Shown here: in pieces, positions 24,510 to 33,961 of the stretch
Layout: each line of letters begins with the position of its first letter
Numbering within the stretch: the first letter of the stretch is position 1
Source of the DNA: DRPG01 sp964655065
GTDB taxonomy: Bacteria; Myxococcota_A; UBA796; GCA-2862545
Direction of reading: 5' to 3'
Assembly: GCA_964655065.1 (NCBI GenBank)
Contig: CAZZLC010000005.1
Span: 124,001-188,000, forward strand
DNA: 64,000 nt
Translations under genes and position numbers: made by a program
Notes under the pieces: generated by a model
The model's input: the letters and a program-made list of their open reading frames with translations, nothing else
Databases searched by the model: none
What the model was told of the DNA's origin: nothing

Positions 24510-24890
24510 TCAGGACGTGGGCAACGCGTAGTACCACCGGGGGTGGCCGCGTCGCAGCAGGAGGCGGGCGAGACGAGCGGAACGGCGCTTCTTGCGGGCG
24601 CGGTTCATGCGATCGAAGAACAACCACCCAAAGTAGGTGAGCCAGCCGAGCCAGGCCGCCTCTTCGGCGTCGCCGAACAGGCGCATGGTGAACTCGACGG
24701 CGCTGCGGCTCTCGGTGGCGGCGGAGAAGACGAGGCCCCCGGCGAGCATGAGGTCGAAGGCGAGCAAGGCGAGGAACCCGGTGTGCCAGAGGCCCTGCAC
24801 CTGCGCGCGCCACCACAGCACCTTCTGGGCCGCCAAGCGCTGGCCTTCGAGAGAATTGGGGTCCGGAGGTGGTTTCGCTTGATTCGCCAT
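24510..24890 (-). CDS. Small membrane protein, unknown function
   Basis: A 126-residue protein with two hydrophobic segments (TGFLALLAFDLMLAGGLVFSA at ~36-57 and AAWLGWLTYFGWLFFD at ~75-92) and a basic C-terminal tail rich in Arg (RARKKRRSARLARLLLRRG). The loop between them contains EFTMRLFGDAEEA. It sits between a kinase gene (24929) and the TPR-like gene (24487) on the same strand. No recognised domain. Confidence 0.62.
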   Translation of the reverse strand: MANQAKPPPDPNSLEGQRLAAQKVLWWRAQVQGLWHTGFLALLAFDLMLAGGLVFSAATESRSAVEFTMRLFGDAEEAAWLGWLTYFGWLFFDRMNRARKKRRSARLARLLLRRGHPRWYYALPTS

Positions 24891-24928
24891 GATGCTCGCA
24901 ACCTGGATTCAACTACCACGTCGGCCGG

Positions 24929-26101
24929 TCAGTCGCCCGGCGATTCACGGGCGTCGTCGAGCTGGGAGCTGCGTGCCCCCGGAGGGTCGGGCGGGGCCCC
25001 TGGATGCGGATTCCCATCTGTCGTGGCCCATGCCGCGAAGAGCGATCCCGCAGCGACGAGGCCGATCCCGCCGAGGGTCGCCGCGACGAGCAGGCCGAGC
25101 GACAAGCGGGGCCGTGGTGCTACCGGCGCCGCGGGGATGGGCCACCCGGTGCTCGACGAGGACCACTCGTGGGCGGGGACGTGACCGGAGACGGGCGCCG
25201 GGCTGATGCGCTCGAGCTCTCCCAGCCAGACTCCACGCCAGCACAGCGACGGACGGGCCGCTCGCTGCAGCGGTGGGGCGTCGGGGCCTGCCCAGCGGCG
25301 CCAGAGCTCCCGACAGCTCGCCGGTCGTCGCGCGGGGTCGGGGCTCATCGCCGCCTCGATCGCGTCGGCCATCCGGGAGGGAAGACCGGGCGCGAGCTGG
25401 CTCACCGGCACGACGTGACCCCGGCGGGCCGCCTCGACCACCACCCGGGGATCGTCGGAGGGGAACGCGCGGACGCCGGTCGCGATCTCGTAGAGGACGG
25501 CTCCGAGGGCATAGATGTCGAGCCGCTGATCGACGATGGACGGGTCCCTGATCTGCTCGGGAGCCATGTAGTGGGGGGTCCCGAAGTCCCGGGCAGCGCG
25601 CTCGGGGTCCGGGAACGCGCTCCCGAGCTGCTCGGCCAGACCAAAGTCCAGGAGCTTGGGGACGATGCGGCGCCCCCGACGGTCCAGGAGGACGTTCGCC
25701 GGCTTGAGGTCGCGGTGAACGATGCCTTCGGCGTGCATTGCGTGAACCCCGGCCAGGATCCCGGGAACGAGCAGCTCCATCTCGAAACGAGGCACCTGCG
25801 TCACGCGCAGGAGCTCCTCGAGGGTGGGCCCCGAAACGTACTCGAGCAACAAGGCCGGCACGTCGTCGACGTAGACGAGGTCGGTGACCCCCACCACGTT
25901 GGGGTGCCGGATCCGCGCCTGGATGCGGGCCTCGCGTCGCAGCTGTGCGACCCGCGCCGGCGCGGTGTCGTGGGGCACCTTGAGCGCGTGGACCGTGTCG
26001 AGCTCGCTGTGCCGCACCCGGTGCACGGTCGCGAGGCCCCCAATACCGAGCGTGGCCTCGACGACGAAGCGATCAACCCTGGTCCCGGGCGCGAGCTCCA
26101 C
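24929..26101 (-). CDS. Membrane Ser/Thr protein kinase
   Basis: A 390-residue Hanks-type kinase starting at GTG 26101 after a GGGGGGAAGG site. Motifs: glycine loop LGIGGLATVHRVRH, lysine in HALKVPHDT, catalytic loop VHRDLKPANVLLDRRG, DFG in KLLDFGLAEQLG, and the activation/APE region FGTPHYMAPEQI. The catalytic residues are intact. A single TM helix (LSLGLLVAATLGGIGLVAAGSLFAAW, about 335-360) precedes a short Pro/Asp-rich exported tail with no domain. It heads a leftward cluster with the FHA protein gene upstream, which could read its phosphorylation. Confidence 0.9.
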   Translation of the reverse strand: MELAPGTRVDRFVVEATLGIGGLATVHRVRHSELDTVHALKVPHDTAPARVAQLRREARIQARIRHPNVVGVTDLVYVDDVPALLLEYVSGPTLEELLRVTQVPRFEMELLVPGILAGVHAMHAEGIVHRDLKPANVLLDRRGRRIVPKLLDFGLAEQLGSAFPDPERAARDFGTPHYMAPEQIRDPSIVDQRLDIYALGAVLYEIATGVRAFPSDDPRVVVEAARRGHVVPVSQLAPGLPSRMADAIEAAMSPDPARRPASCRELWRRWAGPDAPPLQRAARPSLCWRGVWLGELERISPAPVSGHVPAHEWSSSSTGWPIPAAPVAPRPRLSLGLLVAATLGGIGLVAAGSLFAAWATTDGNPHPGAPPDPPGARSSQLDDARESPGD

Positions 26102-26229
26102 GTGCCTTCCCCCCGTTTCCGTGGCGTGCGATCTCGACGACTCGTCGAGCCGTGGCCCCCCGGGGTTCTCCTTTGCCTCCTGCTCGACAAACGCGAATTG
26201 CAGTCCATTTCACCACGGTCACGCATGGC

Positions 26230-27138
26230 TCATGGCGTTGGATGAACCTCGAGATTCGGGATTCCGATGCGGATCTGTCCCGTTCTTCGCTCCACCACGG
26301 CGGCCCCGGACTCGATGCCGAGCGCAGACAGCTCCTTTCGGGCCCGGAACACGTGGGTATAGAGCAGGTTCGCACCGATGCGGAGCTCCTTGAGCAGCGC
26401 CTCGCGCTCGATCCAACCTGCCTCGGAGGGGCCGATCCCCGCGGACTGGTCGGCGATGCGATGGCGCGCGAGCACGAGAAGCGTGTAGTGATGGGCCTTC
26501 CCGGGCAGGTCCCAGCGTCGCGCCGCGGTTCGGATCGTCATCGCGACGTGCTCCTCGTCGGGAGACACCACGAACTCGGCGGTGAGCTGGGAGACGTGCG
26601 GCGCGGTGAGCCCGCTCTGCGTGGGGAGCAGGGTCTCGGGGACCTGGAGCACCCAGCTGCGCCCTCCACCGTGCACGACCCCCTCGTTGGGGATGCGGTC
26701 GCGGGAGTCCGGGGTCTCGACCCAGTAGGTGTCGGTGGCCTCGTCGTACACGACGCAGGGTGAGGTCTCGTCGTCGCCGAGAACGATGACCCCGCCCTCG
26801 ATGGAGCGGGTCTCGCCCGTGTCGAGGTGGACGACGTGGGCCGCCGGGGGGTCGGCAGCGGCCACTCGCCACACCGAAGCACTGCCGAAGCGGATCCTGG
26901 AGCCGCGGTGGACCTGGATGGCCTGCCCGGGCGCCACGCGATCTCCGTCCACGAACGTGCCGTTCGTGCTCGTCGCGTCGCGAACGGTCCAGGCGCCACC
27001 CGTCCAGGCAATCGTGGCGTGCACGCCCGAGACCGACGGGTGATCGACCCGCAGGCTACAGGCCCGCGACCGCCCGATCACCTCTTGGGGGCGCAGGACG
27101 TGGACGGCGTCGCTGGCGATACACTCCAGGCGTCCCAC
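26230..27138 (-). CDS. FHA-domain protein
   Basis: A 302-residue protein. The FHA domain is near residues 15-90: VIGRSRACSLRVDHPSVSGV and HATIAWTGGAWTVRDATSTN with GTFVDG, containing the GRS, SxxH and NG residues that bind phosphothreonine peptides. The C-terminal 130 residues are helical and end in a segment (REALLKELRIGANLLYTHVF, then GQIRIG) that could be a winged-helix-like fold, so the protein may be a phosphorylation-responsive regulator (inference). The start at GTG 27138 is chosen because GGAGG lies 7 bases before it and because it removes the overlap with the divergent kinase gene; GTG 27183 is also in frame. Confidence 0.82.
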   Translation of the reverse strand: MGRLECIASDAVHVLRPQEVIGRSRACSLRVDHPSVSGVHATIAWTGGAWTVRDATSTNGTFVDGDRVAPGQAIQVHRGSRIRFGSASVWRVAAADPPAAHVVHLDTGETRSIEGGVIVLGDDETSPCVVYDEATDTYWVETPDSRDRIPNEGVVHGGGRSWVLQVPETLLPTQSGLTAPHVSQLTAEFVVSPDEEHVAMTIRTAARRWDLPGKAHHYTLLVLARHRIADQSAGIGPSEAGWIEREALLKELRIGANLLYTHVFRARKELSALGIESGAAVVERRTGQIRIGIPNLEVHPTP

Positions 27139-27212
27139 ACATCCTCCAGACTCCAGTGTCGAAGACCAGACATCGTAACGCACCTACCGCGCGAACCTGG
27201 GTCGGGGAGCCC

Positions 27213-29435
27213 GTGGAAGACGGCGGCTCCCCGAGTGAAGTGGCCCTCCCGGCGGGGTACGTCCACCTCGGATGGCTGGGCTCCGGGGGCATGGGCGACG
27301 TGTACCTGGCGCACGACGTCGCGATGGATCGGGAGGTGGCGGTCAAGATCCTGACCGCGGAGTGCGCCGACCGGCCCGAGATCGTGCAGGCGTTCGAGGA
27401 CGAGTCGAGGACCATGGCCCGCCTCGATCACCCCGCCATCGTGACCGTCCACGCTCGCGGACGACTGCCCGACGATCGTCCCTGGTACGCCATGCGGCTC
27501 GTGCGCGGGCAGACGCTCGGCGAGCTCCTTCGCGAGCCCCAGCCGGTGCTGCGTCGGCTCCTCGGGTTCCTCGTCCCCGTGGCGCGAGCCGTGGCCTATG
27601 CGCATGGTCAGCAGGTGGTGCACTGCGATCTCAAGCCGGACAACGTGCTCGTGGGACCGTTTGGCGAGGTGCAGGTGCTGGACTGGGGGATCGCCCAGGC
27701 CGTCGGGGCTCTCGACGACAGCGGGATGGGGACACCGCCCTACCGCGCGCCCGAGCAGCGGCCCGGGGGACGGGTGGTCGAGACCACGGACGTCTGGGCG
27801 CTCGGACAGATGCTCGACCAGGTGCTCCGCGCGTGCGGGGCGGAGATCCTCACCGATCTGGTCGAACGAGCCCGCGCCCTGGTGCCGGCGGAGCGACCCT
27901 CGGCGCTGGAGCTCGCCGATGCCATCCAGGCCACCCTCGACGGCGAGGCGGCGCGAGAGCGAGCGCTCGCCATGCTCCGGGCGGCCGAGTCCCTCGAGCG
28001 CGAGTGCGCGGACCAGGAGTCGCGGGCGGCCGCGCTACGCGACGAGGCACGAGCCATGCTCGCGGCTCTGGGGGAGGACGCGCCTCCGCTGGCGAAGCAG
28101 CCGGCGTGGGCCTTGTTCGACGAGGCCGACGCCGCCGAGACGCAGGCCGAGCTCACCTGGACGCGCTGGCTGCGGCGGGTGCACGGCGCGCTGCAGACGT
28201 CGCCCGATCTCGTGCAGGCTCGGGATCGCCTCGCCGACTACCACTACCGCTGCGCCCAGCTTGCGAGGAGCCAGGAGCAGAAGCTCGACGAGCTTCGCCA
28301 CCGGGAGCTCCTCACGCAGTACGACCGGGGGCAGTACGCGCGCTACCTCGCGGGCCGCTCCGCCCTGACGTTGCTGACCGAGCCCGAGGGCATCGAGGTC
28401 GTGCTGTGGCGCTACGAGGTTCGCCACCGCAGGCTGCAGCGGGTCAGGGTCGGGCCGCTCGGCCGGACCCCGCTCGACGAGGTCGACGTGCCTTCGGGCA
28501 GCCTCTCGCTCGAGCTCGTGGTGCCCGGAGGGCGCTCGCTGCACCTGCCGGCCCTGGTGGAGCCGGGCGAGTCGTGGGCGACCATTCGCCCGGGTGACCG
28601 AGACCCGCTGGTTCATCGCGTCCCCGCCCTCCGGTCCCCCGACGACTGCTGGATGCCTGCCGGCTGGTTCGTGTCGGGCGGTGATCCGCTCGCCTCCGAC
28701 GGCATCGCTCGACGACGCCTCTTCGTCGGCGACCGTATCGTGCAGCGCCACGTCGTCACCAATCGCCGCTACTTGGCGTTCCTCGACGATCTCTTCCGGC
28801 AGGGCCGCGAGGACGAGGCCTGGGAGGTGGCCCCTGGGCTGCAGCTCGGCGGCGGTGCGGTCGAGCACGCCGTGCGGCTCGGTCCCGACGGCTTCGTGTT
28901 CGAGGTCGGGGTCAACGGCGTGCCGCCCGAGCTGGACTGGCCGGTGCGCATGGTCTCCTGGCAGGCCGCGCGGCGGTTCGCGACCTGGTGGTCCGCCAAG
29001 ACGGGCGAGGACTGGCGACTCCCTCACGATCAGGAAGCCGAGAAGGCGGCGCGCGGGGTCGACGGTCGCCCTCTGCCCTGGGGGCACCACTTCGAGCCCG
29101 CCTGGGCGCGGGTCGCCCAGAGTGCCGGGAGCCCCCCGCGACCCGCCCGCATCCACGAGCACCCCGAGGACTGCAGCGTGTACGGGGTGAGGGGCGTCGC
29201 GGGGAACGTTCGGGTGTGGTGCGGCAACGGCTACGACGACAACGGGCCCCCCGACGGTTCCGAGATCCTGGCGCCGGCCGGTGAGCTTGGTCGCTACCGC
29301 ATGGTTCGGGGCTCGCACTTTCTCGCGGCAGAGCGTGCGGGCCGTTGTGCGTCCCGATTCGCCGCCCTCCGCGGGTTCGGACGGTACGGCGTGGGCATTC
29401 GCCTGATCAGACCACTACGGTTCGGAGATCCGTGA
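27213..29435 (+). CDS. Ser/Thr kinase fused to an FGE/sulfatase-modifying domain
   Basis: About 740 residues from GTG 27213, which has GGGGAG before it; GTG 27156 lies upstream in frame. The kinase domain uses LGSGGMGDVYLAHD and VAVKILTAE, but the catalytic loop reads VVHCDLKPDNVLVG, so the Arg of HRD is Cys (a non-RD kinase), and the metal motif is DWG rather than DFG. The Asp and Asn needed for catalysis remain. A helical coiled segment (about 230-370) and a small beta domain lead to a C-terminal FGE-like domain (VTNRRYLAFLDDLFRQG, MVSWQAARRFATWW, GEDWRLPHDQEAEKAARG, VYGVRGVAGNVRVWC). No TM helix is seen, unlike the other kinases here. The FGE part lacks a DGR variable region. Probably a sensor or docking module. 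Confidence 0.87.
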   Translation: MEDGGSPSEVALPAGYVHLGWLGSGGMGDVYLAHDVAMDREVAVKILTAECADRPEIVQAFEDESRTMARLDHPAIVTVHARGRLPDDRPWYAMRLVRGQTLGELLREPQPVLRRLLGFLVPVARAVAYAHGQQVVHCDLKPDNVLVGPFGEVQVLDWGIAQAVGALDDSGMGTPPYRAPEQRPGGRVVETTDVWALGQMLDQVLRACGAEILTDLVERARALVPAERPSALELADAIQATLDGEAARERALAMLRAAESLERECADQESRAAALRDEARAMLAALGEDAPPLAKQPAWALFDEADAAETQAELTWTRWLRRVHGALQTSPDLVQARDRLADYHYRCAQLARSQEQKLDELRHRELLTQYDRGQYARYLAGRSALTLLTEPEGIEVVLWRYEVRHRRLQRVRVGPLGRTPLDEVDVPSGSLSLELVVPGGRSLHLPALVEPGESWATIRPGDRDPLVHRVPALRSPDDCWMPAGWFVSGGDPLASDGIARRRLFVGDRIVQRHVVTNRRYLAFLDDLFRQGREDEAWEVAPGLQLGGGAVEHAVRLGPDGFVFEVGVNGVPPELDWPVRMVSWQAARRFATWWSAKTGEDWRLPHDQEAEKAARGVDGRPLPWGHHFEPAWARVAQSAGSPPRPARIHEHPEDCSVYGVRGVAGNVRVWCGNGYDDNGPPDGSEILAPAGELGRYRMVRGSHFLAAERAGRCASRFAALRGFGRYGVGIRLIRPLRFGDP

Positions 29436-29994
29436 GGGCGCAGGCACAGATCCGCAGATCGTTCGTGTTCAGGGTCGAGGGGCCGGAGAGCGGCTCGAAG
29501 CGGTAGTCCACGTCGGCCGCGAGGTGGATCCGGTCTTGCTGGAGCATGCTCCCCTCGGACCACCAGGTCTGGCGCCACCGCCCGCCCTCGGCCTCCACCA
29601 GCAGCTCCCCCACCGTGGCCCGTGCGTCTTCGGCGTCGACCCTCACGATGCGGTAGCGGGCCACCGCGGGGGGCTCGTCGCTGGTGGGGACGAACGGGGC
29701 GTCCGGCCAGATCGCGTAGTCTCCGGTGATGGCCGCGACCGTCGGATTGGTGGAGATGCGGAGCCGGAACCCCGAGTCGGGCCAGGCCGCGCTCGCATCG
29801 AGCCACAGCCAGCTGTCGGTCTGGCGACCCCACGGCGACGCCTCGGACGGGGCGACGGTGCGGTCGAACACCGCCTTGCCGAGCACCTGGTCGTCGTTCA
29901 GGCCGGTGAGATCAGCGACGCTGAAGTTGGGCTCGGTCGTTCCCAGCTCGGGGCCGGACGTGTACCCCTCTGTCGAATCGGGATCGATCTGCAT
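29407..29994 (-). CDS. Hypothetical protein convergent with the kinase-FGE gene
   Basis: A 195-residue protein from ATG 29994, preceded by GTGGGGGAACC. It has no signal peptide and no TM helix. It is rich in Asp, Thr, Trp and Pro and mostly beta-like (DSWLWLDASAAWPDSGFRLR, RYRIVRVDAEDARATVGELL, RIHLAADVDYRFEPL). The C-terminus (NDLRICACALTDLRTVVV) overlaps the end of the convergent kinase gene by 29 bases. No family is recognised. Codon bias supports a real gene. Confidence 0.55.
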   Translation of the reverse strand: MQIDPDSTEGYTSGPELGTTEPNFSVADLTGLNDDQVLGKAVFDRTVAPSEASPWGRQTDSWLWLDASAAWPDSGFRLRISTNPTVAAITGDYAIWPDAPFVPTSDEPPAVARYRIVRVDAEDARATVGELLVEAEGGRWRQTWWSEGSMLQQDRIHLAADVDYRFEPLSGPSTLNTNDLRICACALTDLRTVVV

Positions 29995-30168
29995 GGTTCC
30001 CCCACAGTGAGCCGTCCCGCTCACCCGAGCGAGGAGACAGTGCCATTGCAGGTCCTTTCATGGTCGCCGGCCACGGCGTGAACTGCAGGGAATGGTGAGG
30101 TACGACACGCTGCAGACGCCGTCGAGCGGGGTTGGCTGCTCGGCTGGTCCACGTGGGGGGCCGTCGCG

Positions 30169-31296
30169 ATGATCGAGGTGACCGAGGCGCAGGTTCGAGC
30201 CTTTCGGAGTGTACGGGGTCACCTCGCGGGCCCGGGGGCTCCCGACGCGGCGACTGCCGCCCGCGACGTGGTCGGCATCCAGGCGCAGGTGGAAGGACCG
30301 GCCTGGTGGGCCGTCTCGTTGCGGACCGCATCGCGGCCGACCGCAGCGGCGCTCGCTCAGGCCTGGCAGACCGGTCGCACGCTGATTCGCACCTGGGCGC
30401 AGCGCGACACGCTGCACCTGTTCGGGCCCGACGACTGGCCCTGGGTCGCCGCGGCCGACCAGCTCTGGTCCCAGACCGGAAGGACGACGGTGCGCGCTCC
30501 GGAGGAGGTCCTCGAGGTGGCCCGCGAGCGCCTCGTCGAGGCGCCGAAGACCCGCACCGACCTCGTCGACCTCGTCACCGAGACCATGCGCACCGAGATG
30601 GCGGCCCGTGTCGGCGAAGCGCAGGCCGACCGCTACGCCGCGGGGCGCATTCCGTGGCAGCTCGCTCACCGGGGCGAGGTCTGCCTGGGACCGAAGCGTG
30701 GCTCGGAGCAGAGCTATGTCCACCGGGATCACTGGCGGCCCGATTTGGCCGGCCGCTTCGGCCTCGAGCCCGAGCAGGCCGCGGTCGAGCTGACCCGGCG
30801 GTACCTGGGCGTGCACGGACCCGCCACGGACAAGGACGTCGCCCACTTCTTCGGCGCCCGCGTCCCGCTCGCTCGCGGCTGGCTCCAGGCGCTCGGTGAC
30901 GAGACGACGGTGGTCTGCTGCGGAGACCGGGAGCTCGTGGCCCGCACCGTCGACCTGCCCGAGCTGACCCGCGACCCCGTCCCGACGCCCGCCCGCCTGC
31001 TTGCCGCCTACGACACCGTGCTGATGGCACACGCCGACAAGTCGTGGACCACGCCGAACGTGGCCGAGCGGCCCCAGGTCTGGCGGCGAGCCGCGGTCGT
31101 CGCGGCGACGGTCATCCACGACGGTCGCGTGGTGGCGACCTGGACCCAACACAAACGGAAGTCGGGGGTGACCGTGACAGTGGCCCCACTGTCCGGGTTC
31201 ACGGACGCGGCGCTGGCCGGGGTAGAGGCCGATGCGGCGCGTCTCGCCGACCACCTCGAGGTCGCTGGGGCGACGGTCGTGCTCGAATCCGCCTGA
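30169..31296 (+). CDS. AlkZ-like winged-helix DNA glycosylase family protein (HTH_42)
   Basis: A 375-residue protein of the winged-helix DNA-binding family that includes the AlkZ and AlkX glycosylases, which unhook interstrand crosslinks and remove bulky alkyl bases. The key QxQ motif is in DVVGIQAQVEGPAWWAV (about residues 36-42), and RTWAQRDTLHLFGPDDWPWV follows as expected. RRYLGVHGPATDKDVAHFFG and VWRRAAVVAATVIHDGRVV are also typical. Length is within the family range. The motif supports activity, but the substrate is not known. It stands alone between unrelated genes. Confidence 0.8.
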   Translation: MIEVTEAQVRAFRSVRGHLAGPGAPDAATAARDVVGIQAQVEGPAWWAVSLRTASRPTAAALAQAWQTGRTLIRTWAQRDTLHLFGPDDWPWVAAADQLWSQTGRTTVRAPEEVLEVARERLVEAPKTRTDLVDLVTETMRTEMAARVGEAQADRYAAGRIPWQLAHRGEVCLGPKRGSEQSYVHRDHWRPDLAGRFGLEPEQAAVELTRRYLGVHGPATDKDVAHFFGARVPLARGWLQALGDETTVVCCGDRELVARTVDLPELTRDPVPTPARLLAAYDTVLMAHADKSWTTPNVAERPQVWRRAAVVAATVIHDGRVVATWTQHKRKSGVTVTVAPLSGFTDAALAGVEADAARLADHLEVAGATVVLESA

Positions 31297-31305
31297 GCGC
31301 TTCGG

Positions 31306-32832
31306 TCAGTCGTCGCAGGCCGCGAGCGGGCGGGCGCAGTCGAAGACGACCTCCGAGTAGCGCAGTCCCCCGAAGATGCCGTCGTCGATATCGAGACAGC
31401 CGTCCTCGAAGCGCTGCCAGTCGCCGCTGTCGGCGAACACGGACCGGTGGAGCTCCCCCCGCCAGCCCGAGCGGTGCAAGGCGCCGAGGCTCGGGGTGCG
31501 GACCGAGCCGCCGTCGCCGAGGAAGGTGAGGTTGGCCATGCGGGGCGCGGTCGCGGGAGGGGTGCCGACGTCCACGGGGTGGCTGTCGCCTTCGAACGTT
31601 CGATTGCCGTGCCCCTGCCCGAGCACCACCAGGGCCCACTGCACCTCGCCGGTGTAGCCTTGATCCTGGTCGATCCCGACCTGATCGGGGGAGAGGCACA
31701 CGAGGTGACGCACGAACGCGGCTCCACCGAGCATCTGCACGCAGTCGTCGTCGGAGCCCAGGACCTGTACGTAATCGACGGTGGTGCCGCGACCTGCGCC
31801 CTCCAGGTTGAGCGCGGCCCGATCGAGCACCGAGTCGGCGTATCCGGCCTCGGCAATCACCACGTAGTCGAGGTCCCCGCTGCGGTCCGCGTCGCTTGTC
31901 CCGCCGTAGAAGCGCGGGCCCGTGGCCGCGGCCACCGCGGGTTGCTCGAGGTTCACGAGCCCGTGCCCCGACAGCGCGAGCCCGAGCCACTGCCCTCGGC
32001 CCGTCAGGTCGGTGGGATCGTCCAAGATGACGTCGGCAACCCCCGGCTGGACGTTCACCGCGCCCATGATCACGGGGAGGGCTGCGGTGCCCCGAACGCG
32101 AGCCTCCGACCCGCGGGTGACCACGAGTCCCGAGAGGGTGAAGGCTCGACCGAACACCTGCGTGCCGGCCTGGATCGTCAAGGCGACCCGGGCGGGCTCC
32201 GGGTTCACGTCGAGAGGGAGGTCGCCGTCTCCGACCCGGATCTCGCCGTCGAGTAGCCACACGTGATCGGGCGTGAGCGTGGTGTCGCTCGTGATCGCGT
32301 CGCGGATCACGCAGACGGGAAAGCTCGCGCCGAACACGGCGACCTGACCGCCATCGTCGAACCCCAGCTCTTCACACCGGCTCGACGGCGCGGGCGCGAG
32401 CTCTCCTCGCACGATCTCGTCCTCGAGGGGGTGAAAGGGGTCGCCCGGCAGGCCCCGGTCGACCCGGGGATCGACGTAGGACCAGCCCTGCCAAAACGGG
32501 GGCCCCTCGGGGTCGATGGCGCCGTAATAAGGCTCGTCGACGAGGCTTCCCGGCAGCGCCACGCTCGGCGCGGGCAGGGCGGGTCGGACGGCGAGCGTGA
32601 AGCGGTCGATGCGGGCTGGCGCGTCGATCACGTCGAGCCGACCAGACTCGAGCGCCTCGCGCTGATAGCAGTCGGGACCCGGGGGCCCCGTGTCCTGCGC
32701 CGTCTGCGCGATGGGCCCCGAGGTGTCCACCGGGTCCGGGGCCCGACGGGGCGTGCCGAGGACGTCGAAGAAGAAGCAGCCCTGCAGCAGCAGGGGGAGG
32801 CCGAGCCACCCCCGTCGTCCGACCGAACCCAT
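31306..32832 (-). CDS. Lipoprotein with right-handed beta-helix-like domain
   Basis: A 508-residue lipoprotein. The signal (RRGWLGLPLLLQGC) ends in lipobox LLQGC at about residue 19. After a Pro/Thr-rich tether, the region around 170-330 (SDTTLTPDHVWLLDGEIRVG, VALTIQAGTQVFGRAFTLSG, VTRGSEARVRGTAALPVIMG, GRGQWLGLALSGHG) has the pattern of secreted beta-helix proteins that follow TLTADKTWxLxGxVxVxxG in many bacteria. Further repeats follow (LDYVVIAEAGYADSV, VDYVQVLGSDDDCVQM). Paired cysteines occur at the C-terminus. It is likely a surface or periplasmic protein of unknown role. Confidence 0.7.
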   Translation of the reverse strand: MGSVGRRGWLGLPLLLQGCFFFDVLGTPRRAPDPVDTSGPIAQTAQDTGPPGPDCYQREALESGRLDVIDAPARIDRFTLAVRPALPAPSVALPGSLVDEPYYGAIDPEGPPFWQGWSYVDPRVDRGLPGDPFHPLEDEIVRGELAPAPSSRCEELGFDDGGQVAVFGASFPVCVIRDAITSDTTLTPDHVWLLDGEIRVGDGDLPLDVNPEPARVALTIQAGTQVFGRAFTLSGLVVTRGSEARVRGTAALPVIMGAVNVQPGVADVILDDPTDLTGRGQWLGLALSGHGLVNLEQPAVAAATGPRFYGGTSDADRSGDLDYVVIAEAGYADSVLDRAALNLEGAGRGTTVDYVQVLGSDDDCVQMLGGAAFVRHLVCLSPDQVGIDQDQGYTGEVQWALVVLGQGHGNRTFEGDSHPVDVGTPPATAPRMANLTFLGDGGSVRTPSLGALHRSGWRGELHRSVFADSGDWQRFEDGCLDIDDGIFGGLRYSEVVFDCARPLAACDD

Positions 32833-32894
32833 GGACCTCCCTCCGCCTCGCTACCGTCCGACGGAGCGTAGTGCGGAAGGGGCCCGATCCGCCA

Positions 32895-33755
32895 TCAGTT
32901 GTTTCGGGGCGGGGCCTCGGCGTCACGGTCCTCGCGGCACTCGCCCTCGCCGTCGCGGACGCCGGCGATGAACTCGTCAGCGAAGATACCCGCCTCCTCG
33001 AGGCCGTTGATCACGAGGCCCGGGTAGCCATCGGGGCCGATCCCGATGATGTCGACCCACGACCAGTACGCGCCGTAGCCCTCGACGCCGCCATCTTCCT
33101 TCTCGTAGATGACGTCGATGCCCCACGACATGTTCCAGGTGTAGCGGCCGTTGTCGCTGATGCCCTGGTCCTCGATCCAGTAGCGGTGCACCAGCGCCTG
33201 GAAGGGCTCGCCCTCGGCCGGCTCGATGTCGAGAACCCGGTAGTAGCCGAACTGGTCGTACCAGATGTCGGCGAGCGCGTTCTCCTTGCGGGTCGGCTGC
33301 TCGTAGCGGAGCTCGTCGCAGTCTTCGGGGAAGCAGTTCTCCCCGTCGGTGTAGGTGCGCTGGGCCCACTTCGTGGTGCCAGACTCGATGCACACGCGGT
33401 TCGGCTCGAGCGCGAGCTCGGCGTTCTGCAGCACGGTGCTGTTGACGATGCGCGCGAGACCGATGGGGACCTGGTTCTCGACCTTGGAGCCTTCGGGAAT
33501 GGGCAGGCCGTCGAGGCTCTCACCCTGGAGGATGTCGAGCGTCACCGCGCGGTCCTTGGCGTCGAGCTCGAAGTCCACGTTCTCGTTGAGCGTCCGAAGG
33601 TTCGCGATGCCGGCGGCCAGCTCGGCGGGGTCCTTGTCGTCGGCTCGCTCGAACAGAAACGCCGACAGTTCCTTGAGCTCGCCCGGCGCATCGGGGGGCG
33701 GGCTTCCGCAGCCCACGAGTAGCCCGAGAGCAGTCAGGGTGAGTCCTGCGCGCAT
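32895..33755 (-). CDS. Secreted lipoprotein, unknown function
   Basis: A 286-residue lipoprotein from ATG 33755, with an ideal CAGGAGGAAGC ribosome site and a good -10 box further upstream. The signal MRAGLTLTALGLLVGC has lipobox LVGC. The mature protein is acidic and beta-rich, with four cysteines (RVCIESGTTKWAQ, NCFPEDCDEL, EGECRED) that probably form disulfides, and a Trp/Tyr-rich core (LADIWYDQFGYYRVLDIEPA, GYGAYWSWVDIIGIGPDGYP). No family is recognised. The strong start signals suggest high expression. Confidence 0.68.
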   Translation of the reverse strand: MRAGLTLTALGLLVGCGSPPPDAPGELKELSAFLFERADDKDPAELAAGIANLRTLNENVDFELDAKDRAVTLDILQGESLDGLPIPEGSKVENQVPIGLARIVNSTVLQNAELALEPNRVCIESGTTKWAQRTYTDGENCFPEDCDELRYEQPTRKENALADIWYDQFGYYRVLDIEPAEGEPFQALVHRYWIEDQGISDNGRYTWNMSWGIDVIYEKEDGGVEGYGAYWSWVDIIGIGPDGYPGLVINGLEEAGIFADEFIAGVRDGEGECREDRDAEAPPRNN

Positions 33756-33781
33756 GCTTCCTCCTGAAAAAAGCTCCGGCA

Positions 33782-33810
33782 AGTATACGAGATGCGAGCC
33801 GCGATCCGTC
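33782..33810 (-). promoter_or_regulatory. Candidate promoter for the lipoprotein gene at 33755
   Basis: On the minus strand a TATACT (33787-33782) lies about 27 bases before the ATG, in an AT-rich patch that ends in the AGGAGG ribosome site. With a 17-base spacer the -35 would be GACGGA, a weak match. The -10 box is one base from consensus, rare in this GC-rich window. Confidence 0.35.
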
Positions 33811-33961
33811 TTTCGGGTCTCGCCACGGGCGGCGAGGCCCGGCAGTAGGAACGTCCGAACTACCAGATCGGCCGTCCGTGTCGCCCTGGCCGGAACGCCG
33901 GAGCCCCGTCCGCCGAAGGCGCATCCTGCGTTCTCCGGTGAGCGAAGCATGAGGAGCCCCC

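Noticed and set aside
27139..27212. Overlapping divergent starts at 27156 (+) and 27183 (-)
   Set aside because: Both genes have in-frame starts at 27213 and 27138 with better ribosome sites, leaving a normal divergent promoter gap.
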